NCBI GenBank assembly: GCA_910585435.1
Contig: CAJUEJ010000049.1
Span: 1-15,364, forward strand
Length of the DNA stretch: 15,364 bases
Reading direction: 5' to 3'
Origin: an uncultured Hungatella sp.
GTDB lineage: Bacteria > Bacillota > Clostridia > Lachnospirales > Lachnospiraceae
The notes beneath the pieces are model-generated. The model searched no databases. It had not been told where the DNA came from and saw only the letters and a list, made by a program, of their open reading frames with translations. Position numbers and translations under genes: made by a program. Of this stretch, positions 7,067 through 13,783 are shown piece by piece. Within the stretch, counting starts at the first letter, position 1. Each line of letters opens with the position of its first letter.

Positions 7067-8245
7067 ATGGGAGTTACAGTAGACGTTGGTTATAAAAGCC
7101 TGAATAAATTTACGGAGATTCTCTGCGGTGACAGGGTGGAGATCTTAAAGACCAAGGATTCGGATATTTTGATTCTGGCGGACGGTATGGGCAGCGGAGT
7201 GAAAGCCAATATTTTGTCTACTCTGACCTCCAAGATCCTTGGAACTATGTTTTTAAACGGCGCCACTCTGGAGGAGTGTGTGGACACCATTGTGGAGACG
7301 CTGCCTGTCTGCCAGGTGCGTCAGGTGGCATATTCTACCTTCAGCATCCTTCAGGTGTTTAACAACGGCGACGCATATCTGGTAGAATTTGACAATCCGG
7401 GATGTATTTTCATACGGGACGGAAAGCTGGTTGAGATTCCTAAAAACATCCGGGAGATCGACAACAAGAAGATCAATGAATTCCGTTTCAAGGTAAAGCG
7501 GGGAGATGCGCTGATACTTATGAGCGACGGAACTATTCATGCAGGGGTAGGGCAGCTTTTGAACTTCGGATGGCTGTGGGAGGATATTGCCGCCTATGCG
7601 CTGAAGCAGTATGCAGTAACGGTGTCGGCCATCCGCCTTGCCACTTCCATCTGCCATGCCTGCGATGAGCTTTACATGTTCCGGCCGGGTGATGATACCA
7701 CCGTGGCATGTATGAGGATTATTGACAGCAAGCCGGTGAACCTGATGACCGGGCCTGCCAGCAACAAGGAAGACGACGAGGCCATGGTAGCGGCTTTTAC
7801 AGCTGACCCTGCAGCCAAGACCATTGTCTGCGGCGGCACCAGCGCTACCATTGTATCCAGAGTGTTGAAGAAACGGATGGATGTGTCTCTGGATTATGTG
7901 GATCCGGATATCCCTCCCATCGCCTATATGGACGGGATAGACCTGGTGACAGAGGGGGTTCTCACGCTGAACCGTGTGGTACAGCTGCTGAGACGGTACA
8001 ACAAGAAGGAGGCGGTGGCAGAAGACTTCTTCCTGGAGCTGGATAAGCCCAACGGAGCGTCTATGGTAGCCAAGATGATCATCGAGGACTGTACGGAGAT
8101 ACATCTGTTTGTAGGTAAGGCTATCAACAGCGCCTATCAGAATCCCAGCCTGCCTTTTGACCTGGGTATCCGCCAGAATCTGGTCGATCAGCTGAAGAAG
8201 GCCCTGGAAGAGATGGGGAAGCCGGTTACGGTTACGTATTATTGA
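7067..8245 (+). CDS. SpoIIE-family PP2C protein phosphatase with extra C-terminal domain
   Basis: The N-terminal part of the 392-residue protein (about 1-220) is a SpoIIE/PP2C Ser/Thr phosphatase. Metal-binding acidic positions are seen as LADGMGSG (Asp39-Gly40), LMSDGTIHAG (Asp154-Gly155) and GDDTTVA (Asp209/Asp210). It should dephosphorylate a Ser/Thr-phosphorylated partner, as SpoIIE does to anti-anti-sigma factors. Residues about 240-392 form a second domain with a glycine-rich CGGTSATIVSR (255-265), which I do not recognise. There is no membrane segment or obvious sensor of its own, so its input is probably the adjacent PAS hydrogenase. The start codon follows directly on the hydrogenase stop, with GAGG eight bases upstream. 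No anti-sigma factor, STAS protein or kinase is encoded in the window. Confidence 0.88.
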   Translation: MGVTVDVGYKSLNKFTEILCGDRVEILKTKDSDILILADGMGSGVKANILSTLTSKILGTMFLNGATLEECVDTIVETLPVCQVRQVAYSTFSILQVFNNGDAYLVEFDNPGCIFIRDGKLVEIPKNIREIDNKKINEFRFKVKRGDALILMSDGTIHAGVGQLLNFGWLWEDIAAYALKQYAVTVSAIRLATSICHACDELYMFRPGDDTTVACMRIIDSKPVNLMTGPASNKEDDEAMVAAFTADPAAKTIVCGGTSATIVSRVLKKRMDVSLDYVDPDIPPIAYMDGIDLVTEGVLTLNRVVQLLRRYNKKEAVAEDFFLELDKPNGASMVAKMIIEDCTEIHLFVGKAINSAYQNPSLPFDLGIRQNLVDQLKKALEEMGKPVTVTYY

Positions 8246-8274
8246 CATAAGCTGAAAATAGGAGGACAACATTC

Positions 8275-9726
8275 ATGGTAACAAATGATGCCACAATTCT
8301 GCACATTAAGCATCAGGTTTTGTATGAGGTAGCGAAGATGGCCTGGGAAGGAAGGCTGGAGGAAGAGAGGGATGAGCTTCCCTACAGGATGATCCCGGGA
8401 CCTCAGGCCCAGTTCCGCTGCTGTATCTATAAAGAGAGGGAGATTATCAAACAGAGGATCCGTCTGGCAGAGGGACAGTGCCCGGTGGGAAGGGACTCTG
8501 TCAATGTGGTTCAGGTCATTAATGCGGCTTGTGAGGAGTGTCCCATTGCTTCCTACACGGTGACAGACAACTGCCGTAAATGTATGGGGAAGGCCTGCCA
8601 GAATTCCTGTAATTTTGGAGCCATCACCATGGGAGACACCAGAGCCTACATAGATCCGGGCAAATGCCGGGAATGTGGCAAGTGCGCCCAGGCATGTCCT
8701 TACAGTGCCATAGCCCATCTGGAACGGCCCTGTAAAAAGGTCTGCCCTGTAGATGCCATCACCTATGATGAGTACGGTATCTGCAAGATTGACGAGAAGA
8801 AATGCATCCAGTGCGGCGCCTGTATTCACAGCTGCCCCTTCGGTGCTATCGGAACCAAGACATTTATGGTTGACTTAATCCGTCTGATACTGGCCGGCAA
8901 GAAGGTGGTTGCCATGGTGGCACCGGCTACGGAAGGGCAGTTCGGCCCTGATATTACCATGGCCAGCTGGAAGACCGCTTTAAAGAGAACCGGTTTTGCC
9001 GATATGGTGGAAGTGGGCCTGGGCGGAGATATGACGGCGGCTTCAGAGGCCGAGGAGTGGGCAGAGGCTTATAAAGAAGGAAAGAAGATGACCACCTCCT
9101 GCTGTCCGGCATTTGTAAATATGATTAAGCAGCATTATCCGGAGCTTCTGGATCACATGTCCACAACTGTATCCCCTATGTGCGGGGTTTCCAGATGGCT
9201 GAAGCAGCAGGATCCAGAGACCATCACTGTGTTTATCGGGCCGTGTATCGCCAAGAAGAGTGAGAGCCTGGATTTGAATATTACGGGCAATGCAGATTAT
9301 GTCCTGACTTACGGGGAGATCCGCGCCATGATGAAAGCCAAGGGAGTGGAGCTGGAGCCGGAGGAGAATTCTTATCAGGAAAGCTCCGTATTCGGAAAAC
9401 GCTTCGGCAACGGCGGCGGTGTAACCTCAGCTGTGGTTCAGTGCTTCAAAGAGATGGGCGAAGATATAAATCCGGAAGTGATGAAATGCAGCGGCGGTGC
9501 GGAGTGTAAGAAAGCACTGCTTCTTCTGAAAGCTGGCAGACTGCCTGCTGACTTTATAGAAGGCATGGTCTGTGCCGGCGGATGTGTCGGAGGGCCCAGC
9601 AAGCATAAGACCGAGATGGAGGCGAAGAAAGCCAGAGACACCCTGATCGGCCAGGCAGACGGCAGGAATGTCCATGAGAATCTGAAGAAAGTCGGGGCAG
9701 ATCAGGTGCCGATGCATCGTCACTGA
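8275..9726 (+). CDS. [FeFe] hydrogenase, group B-like, with ferredoxin clusters
   Basis: The 483-residue enzyme has a Cys-rich N-terminal half: Cys100/103/108/112, Cys131/134/137/141, Cys153/157 and Cys177/180/183/187, enough for three or more [4Fe-4S] clusters. The H-domain shows L1 TSCCPAF (Cys276/277), L2 GPCIAKKSE (Cys323) and L3 MVCAGGC (Cys433/437), all H-cluster ligands. The glutamates of the proton route seem present in SEAEEW (257-262), as does Ser300 of VSPM. There is no NADH or PAS module, so it probably exchanges electrons with ferredoxin and makes or oxidises H2 in the cytoplasm. Length and motif details fit the group B enzymes of gut clostridia and Bacteroidetes; the exact group needs a tree. 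It is the last gene of the operon, 29 bases after the phosphatase, with AGGAGG at 8260-8265. Confidence 0.88.
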   Translation: MVTNDATILHIKHQVLYEVAKMAWEGRLEEERDELPYRMIPGPQAQFRCCIYKEREIIKQRIRLAEGQCPVGRDSVNVVQVINAACEECPIASYTVTDNCRKCMGKACQNSCNFGAITMGDTRAYIDPGKCRECGKCAQACPYSAIAHLERPCKKVCPVDAITYDEYGICKIDEKKCIQCGACIHSCPFGAIGTKTFMVDLIRLILAGKKVVAMVAPATEGQFGPDITMASWKTALKRTGFADMVEVGLGGDMTAASEAEEWAEAYKEGKKMTTSCCPAFVNMIKQHYPELLDHMSTTVSPMCGVSRWLKQQDPETITVFIGPCIAKKSESLDLNITGNADYVLTYGEIRAMMKAKGVELEPEENSYQESSVFGKRFGNGGGVTSAVVQCFKEMGEDINPEVMKCSGGAECKKALLLLKAGRLPADFIEGMVCAGGCVGGPSKHKTEMEAKKARDTLIGQADGRNVHENLKKVGADQVPMHRH

Positions 9727-9734
9727 TAGGGGGC

Positions 9735-9767
9735 GATTGCTCCACAGGATTGTGCTGTGGGGAAATC
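9735..9767 (+). other. Hairpin after hydrogenase operon
   Basis: GATT and CTCCACAG (9736-9748 region) pair with CTGTGGGG and AATC (up to 9767) around a GATTGTG-like loop. No T tract follows. It lies only a few bases after the hydrogenase stop and may protect the 3' end or be part of a structured leader. Confidence 0.45.
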
Positions 9768-9806
9768 TGCCGGACATTTAAAACCTGCCAGACAGAGAAA
9801 ACTGGC

Positions 9807-9835
9807 AAAGGCAGTGAATGTACTGCTTTTGCTTT
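9807..9835 (+). terminator. Possible intrinsic terminator between hydrogenase and ABC operons
   Basis: AAAGGCAGT (9807-9815) pairs with ACTGCTTTT (9822-9830), one G-U pair and a six-base loop, and runs into TTTTGCTTTG. An alternative hairpin pairs GCTTTTGC (9825-9832) with GCGAAAAGC (9836-9844); the two cannot form together, which would suit an attenuator. Confidence 0.5.
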
Positions 9836-9852
9836 GCGAAAAGCGATTGGAT

Positions 9853-9880
9853 GAGGCTGCCCTGAGGCAGCCTCACTTTG
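9853..9880 (+). terminator. Strong hairpin with weak T tract, possible terminator or attenuator
   Basis: GAGGCTGCC (9853-9861) pairs perfectly with GGCAGCCTC (9866-9874) around CTGA, followed by ACTTTG. The stem is strong, but the short T run makes simple termination uncertain. It sits about 70 bases before the ABC ATPase start. Confidence 0.55.
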
Positions 9881-9943
9881 TTAAAGCTGTTGGAAATCAG
9901 AGGCAGCAGAGACATAGACAGCGGCGGTAAGGGGATGAGGAGA

Positions 9944-10621
9944 ATGCTGACGGCAGAAGGGATTTATAAGCGTTATGGCAGGCAGGAGATTTTGAAGGGT
10001 GTGGATCTGGAGATTCTGCCGGGAACCTGCACAGGTATCATCGGCGGCAACGGATGCGGGAAGACCACACTGCTGTCTGTTCTTGCAGGCGTTATGAGAG
10101 CCGATAAGGGCCGGATCTGCCTGGATGGTAAGAAAATTCAGGGGAATTCCAGGACTTATGGGGATAGGGTGGCATATGTGCCCCAGGAAAATCCCCTGAT
10201 GGAAGAGCTGACAGTGAAAGATAATCTGCTTTTGTGGTATAAGGGGAACAAAAAAGCCATGAAAGAAGATTTGGAGTCAGGGGCACCTGCCTTGCTGGGA
10301 GTGGGGCCCATGCTGAAGCTTACGGCAGATAAGCTGTCAGGAGGGATGAAGAAGCGGCTCAGCATTGCCTGTGCCCTGGCAGGGCATGGAAGCTATCTGA
10401 TATTGGATGAGCCGGGAGCGGCCCTGGATATGGAATGCAAGGCGGATATCCGAAGGTATCTGAAAACCTATGTGTCATCGGGAGGAGCGGTGGTTCTCAC
10501 CTCTCACGAGACAGCAGAGCTGTCTGTATGTACACAGATGTATGTGCTGAGGGGCGGAAAGCTGGAGGAAATCGGTATTCATCTGCCGGAACAGGAATTA
10601 ATCAGGCTGATGAAGAAATAG
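9944..10621 (+). CDS. ABC transporter ATPase (exporter type)
   Basis: From ATG 9944 the protein has 225 residues, a normal length for a NatA/CcmA-like ATPase. Motifs are Walker A GGNGCGKTT (34-42), Q-loop Gln81 (VPQENP), signature LSGGMKKR (131-138), Walker B YLILDEP (151-157) and His188 (LTSHE). I chose 9944 because AAGGGG at 9929-9934 is nine bases upstream and the fold begins MLTAEGIYKRYG; the ATG at 9935 and a TTG at 9878 are less likely. The two permeases downstream should be its membrane partners. The substrate is unknown; the set resembles exporters of antimicrobial peptides, lipids or drugs only in general layout. Confidence 0.9.
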   Translation: MLTAEGIYKRYGRQEILKGVDLEILPGTCTGIIGGNGCGKTTLLSVLAGVMRADKGRICLDGKKIQGNSRTYGDRVAYVPQENPLMEELTVKDNLLLWYKGNKKAMKEDLESGAPALLGVGPMLKLTADKLSGGMKKRLSIACALAGHGSYLILDEPGAALDMECKADIRRYLKTYVSSGGAVVLTSHETAELSVCTQMYVLRGGKLEEIGIHLPEQELIRLMKK

Positions 10622-10642
10622 ACTGTGAGGAGGAAGGCCGGG

Positions 10643-10679
10643 GAGAAGCAGGAAACAAAGCTGGAGAGAAGCAGGAAAC
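10643..10679 (+). repeat. Short direct repeat in intergenic leader
   Basis: GAGAAGCAGGAAAC occurs at 10643-10656 and again at 10666-10679, 23 bases apart, in the 91-base gap before the membrane-anchored protein gene. No function is evident; it may simply be slippage-prone purine-rich sequence. Confidence 0.55.
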
Positions 10680-10712
10680 GGAAACGACGGAATTTGACAG
10701 GAGGAAGGAGAG

Positions 10713-12590
10713 ATGGCAGTGCAGGATATGGAATATGAAGAGAGAGACGAGAACCTGGCGGAAGGAAAAGCAGCAGGAAATGAACCAGCAGGAGAGGCAG
10801 CAGCGTCAGGTGGTAGTGAGCCTGTGGGAGAGGCAGCAGCGCCAGCTGGAAGAGGGCCGGCAGGGGAGGCAGCAGCGTCAGACGTGAGTGAACCTGTTGG
10901 GAGAAACGGAGACAGCGCGGCTATGCCACCGGAGGAAGACGGGCCGCAGAAGAGAGGGAAAAAGAAAGCAGGAGCCATTGCCGCAGTGGCGGCGGCAGTG
11001 GTGCTTGCCGCTGCCGGAAGTATATTTGCATTTGTGAAGATTACGGCAAAGGACCCCAAGGAGGTTGTAATTCAGGCCTTTGAAAACATTTACACAGAGG
11101 ATCAGGTGGATCCCGGGGAAGAGCTTTTCGGCCTGTCCGGGTTTGCCCAGAATGCCAAAACCGCGGATGTGGAAGGAGGACTTAAGCTTACGCTGGACAG
11201 CAGCTCTTCGGCGGATATCCAGATGTTTGCAGGAAGCGGCTTCAGGATTGCAGGCATGTATGACAGAACCAATGGGCGCAGCGGGGCAAAGGCAGGAGTG
11301 GTCTATAAGGATATGGATTTGTTCCATGTAGATGTGTATTCCGGCGAGGATACCCTGCTGGCGGCGGTTCCGGAGGTTTCATCCAAAGTATTCTCTCTGG
11401 ATCTCAGCCAGGGGCTGGCCGATCGCCTGAAGGACTCTCCTGTCATCGGGCCTATGCTGGAGGAGGAAGGCATTGACATAGAGGGAATCGGGGAGTATAT
11501 GGAGGAAATGGCCGACGAAGTAAAGACCCAGGGAACCCGGCAGACAGATCTGGAGTCCGTGATAAAACGATTCCAGGACGGCTGGCAGACCAGAGAGAAG
11601 CTGAAAGCGGCTATGACCGTGGAGAAAGGGGAGAAGAAAGCCTTTGTGATTGACGACACGGAGGTAACATGCAAGGGGTATCAGGTGCGGATCAGCAAGG
11701 AGTTTATGATAGATTTTTTGAGAGGATCTGCGGATTTCTTCCTCAATGATGAAGAACTGAGGGAAATGTACTTAAAGCAATTAGAGCAGAGCGTCAGATT
11801 GACAGAGCTGATGGGGGGGATGACATACGGCATGTCGGCAGAGGAGATGTATGAAAGCACTGTAAAGGATATGGCAGATGATGTGGAAGAAATGATAGAT
11901 TATCTGGATAAAACCCTTAATGATGTGGATATGACGGTTTATGTGGACAAAAAAGGCCGCCTGGCCTGTGTAAGCGGAACTACAATCCTCACGGCGGAAA
12001 GCGGAGAGGAGAGGGATACGATACAGGTGGATTTTGAACTTGAGCTGCAAGGCGGTTCCTACCTGACACAGAATCTGGCAGCAGGGTTAGAGTTAAAGAA
12101 TGAGAATGCACAGGTAAATGTAGAAGTGAAAAAGCAGGGGAGCTACGACGGAACACGGCTGACAGATGATATTTCTCTGGATGTTGATGTGAAGAACGGG
12201 CAGGACTATTCTCTGGGGCTTGTGTATACGGATACCTATGATGGGGAAAGCGGGGACTATCATGTAGGCACGTCGGTGACGGCCAACGGGTATCTCATCG
12301 CAGATCTGTCCCTGACAGGCGTAGTAAGCCAGCTGGAAAAGGGAGTTTCGGCCCAGATAGATATAGATGAACTGCGGATTGTGGTTATGAATGAGACCGG
12401 ACGGGTAACCTTAAGCGGAGAATACTATTTCAGGCCGCTTTCAGGGGAGGTAACGGCTCCTGAAGGGGAACGCTTCGATGTGGTGGCAGCGTCGGAGAAA
12501 GAGTGGGCCGATGTGGGGACGGAAGTATTCTGGAACCTTTTGGAGATAAGCAGCCAGCTGGGCATGTCAAATCCGGTCGAGATACCATGA
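10713..12590 (+). CDS. Membrane-anchored protein of unknown function in ABC operon
   Basis: I do not recognise a family for this 625-residue protein. Residues 1-84 are acidic, Ala/Gly/Pro-rich and contain a 12-residue tandem repeat (24-63). KRGKKK (80-85) then precedes one membrane helix (about 86-108), so the N-terminus should be cytoplasmic and the remaining 510 residues outside. That part is acidic and rich in alternating hydrophobic and polar strands, especially after 420 (for example VDVKNGQDYSLGLVYTDTYDG), suggesting a beta-rich domain. No catalytic motif or LPXTG signal is visible. AGGAGGAAGGAG precedes the ATG. Its stop overlaps the next start (ATGA), so it is co-translated with the permeases and may be an accessory or sensing subunit of the transporter. 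Confidence 0.8.
   Translation: MAVQDMEYEERDENLAEGKAAGNEPAGEAAASGGSEPVGEAAAPAGRGPAGEAAASDVSEPVGRNGDSAAMPPEEDGPQKRGKKKAGAIAAVAAAVVLAAAGSIFAFVKITAKDPKEVVIQAFENIYTEDQVDPGEELFGLSGFAQNAKTADVEGGLKLTLDSSSSADIQMFAGSGFRIAGMYDRTNGRSGAKAGVVYKDMDLFHVDVYSGEDTLLAAVPEVSSKVFSLDLSQGLADRLKDSPVIGPMLEEEGIDIEGIGEYMEEMADEVKTQGTRQTDLESVIKRFQDGWQTREKLKAAMTVEKGEKKAFVIDDTEVTCKGYQVRISKEFMIDFLRGSADFFLNDEELREMYLKQLEQSVRLTELMGGMTYGMSAEEMYESTVKDMADDVEEMIDYLDKTLNDVDMTVYVDKKGRLACVSGTTILTAESGEERDTIQVDFELELQGGSYLTQNLAAGLELKNENAQVNVEVKKQGSYDGTRLTDDISLDVDVKNGQDYSLGLVYTDTYDGESGDYHVGTSVTANGYLIADLSLTGVVSQLEKGVSAQIDIDELRIVVMNETGRVTLSGEYYFRPLSGEVTAPEGERFDVVAASEKEWADVGTEVFWNLLEISSQLGMSNPVEIP
10782..10901 (+). repeat. 36-bp in-frame tandem repeat, about 3.3 copies
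   Basis: Three 12-codon units encode EPAGEAAASGGS, EPVGEAAAPAGR and GPAGEAAASDVS, followed by a partial EPVG. At DNA level each unit carries a near-identical GAGGCAGCAGCG core. It lies in the cytoplasmic N-terminal segment of the membrane-anchored protein. Confidence 0.8.
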
Positions 12591-13783
12591 GCAGAATAAG
12601 CATGAAGCTGGTTTATCTGAAAATGGAACTGAAAAGAGCGGGAAAAAGGATACTTCCTCTTTATGCCGGGGTGGCGCTGCTTTTTCTGCTGTCCGGGGCC
12701 ATTGTCTTTTTAGCCAGCCGGATGCTGTATGGCAATAAGGCAGTTGGCCGGGTGCCTGTGGCAGTGGCCATGCCGGAGGAGGATCCGCTGGCAAAGCAGG
12801 TGGTTCGGATGCTGAGTACGCTGGACAGTGTGAAAAGCGTGTGCGATTTTGTATATATGGATCGGGATTCCGGCCTGGAGGCTCTCCAAAAGGGGGAAGT
12901 CTATGCCATGCTGGATGTACCGGAGAACTTTGTCCAGGATATTATGAACGGCAGCAACACGCCGGTGACTGTGTGGATGGCAGAGGATATAGGGATAGAA
13001 GGAAGGATCTTTTGTGAGCTGGCGGATGCAGGCGCGGCAACTTTAAGTGCCGGCCAGGCAGGCATCTATGCAGGAAACGAACTGTACCGCATCTACGGAC
13101 TGGAACAGCGGATTGGCGGGATGGAGCAGGATTTGAATAAACAGTTTATGGATTACGGCCTTCAGCGGTCCGTATATTTCCGCCACCGGACGGTAGAGGC
13201 CACCGGGGACGTGGGGGCAGTGCAGTTCTATGAAATCAGTGTGTATGTACTGTTTCTTTTTCTGGCGGCGATTCCTGTGTCCGGGTATCTGCTTCCGTGG
13301 AAGAAGACTATGGTGCGGAAATTAAAGGCTGCGGGAGTGGGAACCGGAAGCCAGGTGGGCGCCAGGATTGCAGGAATGGGAGTTCTGCTTTTTCTGGGCT
13401 CTCTTCCGGTTATCCTTATTCTGACTGTGACAGAGCAGCTTCCGTGGAATCGGATGATGGCGGCAGTGTGGCCTCTTTCCTGTATGGCAGCGGCTTCCCT
13501 GGTGGTGCTTCTGTACCAGATAGCAGGTAATCTGCTGGGCGGAATTATGCTGCTGTTTTTTGTGATGACAGGACAGCATTTTCTGGCAGGAGGGATTCTT
13601 CCGCTGGTGTTTTTGCCGGCCTCTCTCCGGAAGCTGGCTCCGTGGCTGCCCTCCTCTGTTTTGATGGACAGCATGAAGATGGCTGTCTCAGGAATCTGGG
13701 ATTATAAATGCCTGGCAGCGTGTATAGGCCTGACAGCGGCATCCTGGCTGGCCGGTGTGCTGGCGGAAAGGACAAGGCGATGA
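12587..13783 (+). CDS. ABC-2-type transporter permease
   Basis: The 398-residue protein has one N-terminal membrane helix (about 22-44), a large extracytoplasmic domain (about 50-212) and five or so C-terminal helices (about 215-236, 258-281, 289-310, 314-345 and 374-392). This 1+5 layout is that of ABC-2 permeases (ABC2_membrane_3/YhgE-like). The segment GEVYAMLDVPENFVQDI (103-119) is typical of the external domain of this family. The start ATG overlaps the previous stop (ATGA at 12587-12590), whereas the longer in-frame extension to 12503 lies wholly inside the previous gene and is discarded. It likely pairs with the next permease as a heterodimer driven by the ATPase. Confidence 0.83.
   Translation: MSRISMKLVYLKMELKRAGKRILPLYAGVALLFLLSGAIVFLASRMLYGNKAVGRVPVAVAMPEEDPLAKQVVRMLSTLDSVKSVCDFVYMDRDSGLEALQKGEVYAMLDVPENFVQDIMNGSNTPVTVWMAEDIGIEGRIFCELADAGAATLSAGQAGIYAGNELYRIYGLEQRIGGMEQDLNKQFMDYGLQRSVYFRHRTVEATGDVGAVQFYEISVYVLFLFLAAIPVSGYLLPWKKTMVRKLKAAGVGTGSQVGARIAGMGVLLFLGSLPVILILTVTEQLPWNRMMAAVWPLSCMAAASLVVLLYQIAGNLLGGIMLLFFVMTGQHFLAGGILPLVFLPASLRKLAPWLPSSVLMDSMKMAVSGIWDYKCLAACIGLTAASWLAGVLAERTRR

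Noticed and set aside
7253..8272. Long minus-strand open frame of 339 codons antisense to the phosphatase gene
   Set aside because: It is His/Arg/Leu-rich with no domain motif, lies wholly opposite a well-supported PP2C gene, and has no convincing ribosome site; it is a shadow of that gene's codon bias.
8239..8829. Minus-strand open frame of 196 codons opposite the group B-like hydrogenase
   Set aside because: It covers the conserved ferredoxin-cysteine region of the opposite strand and shows no family motif.
9878..9943. Upstream TTG-initiated extension of the ABC ATPase
   Set aside because: It begins at the base of a strong hairpin, has no ribosome site, and adds residues before the usual start of the fold; ATG 9944 with AAGGGG upstream is better.
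10598..11059. Ala/Pro/Ser-rich minus-strand open frame of 153 codons
   Set aside because: Its composition is the mirror image of the 36-bp repeat region on the plus strand; no ribosome site or family resemblance.
12503..12586. N-terminal extension of the first ABC permease
   Set aside because: It lies entirely inside the preceding gene in another frame; the ATGA overlap at 12587 is the typical coupled start.
13708..13779. N-terminal extension of the second ABC permease
   Set aside because: It overlaps the end of the preceding permease gene, and the ATGA at 13780 begins directly with a membrane-protein N-terminus.
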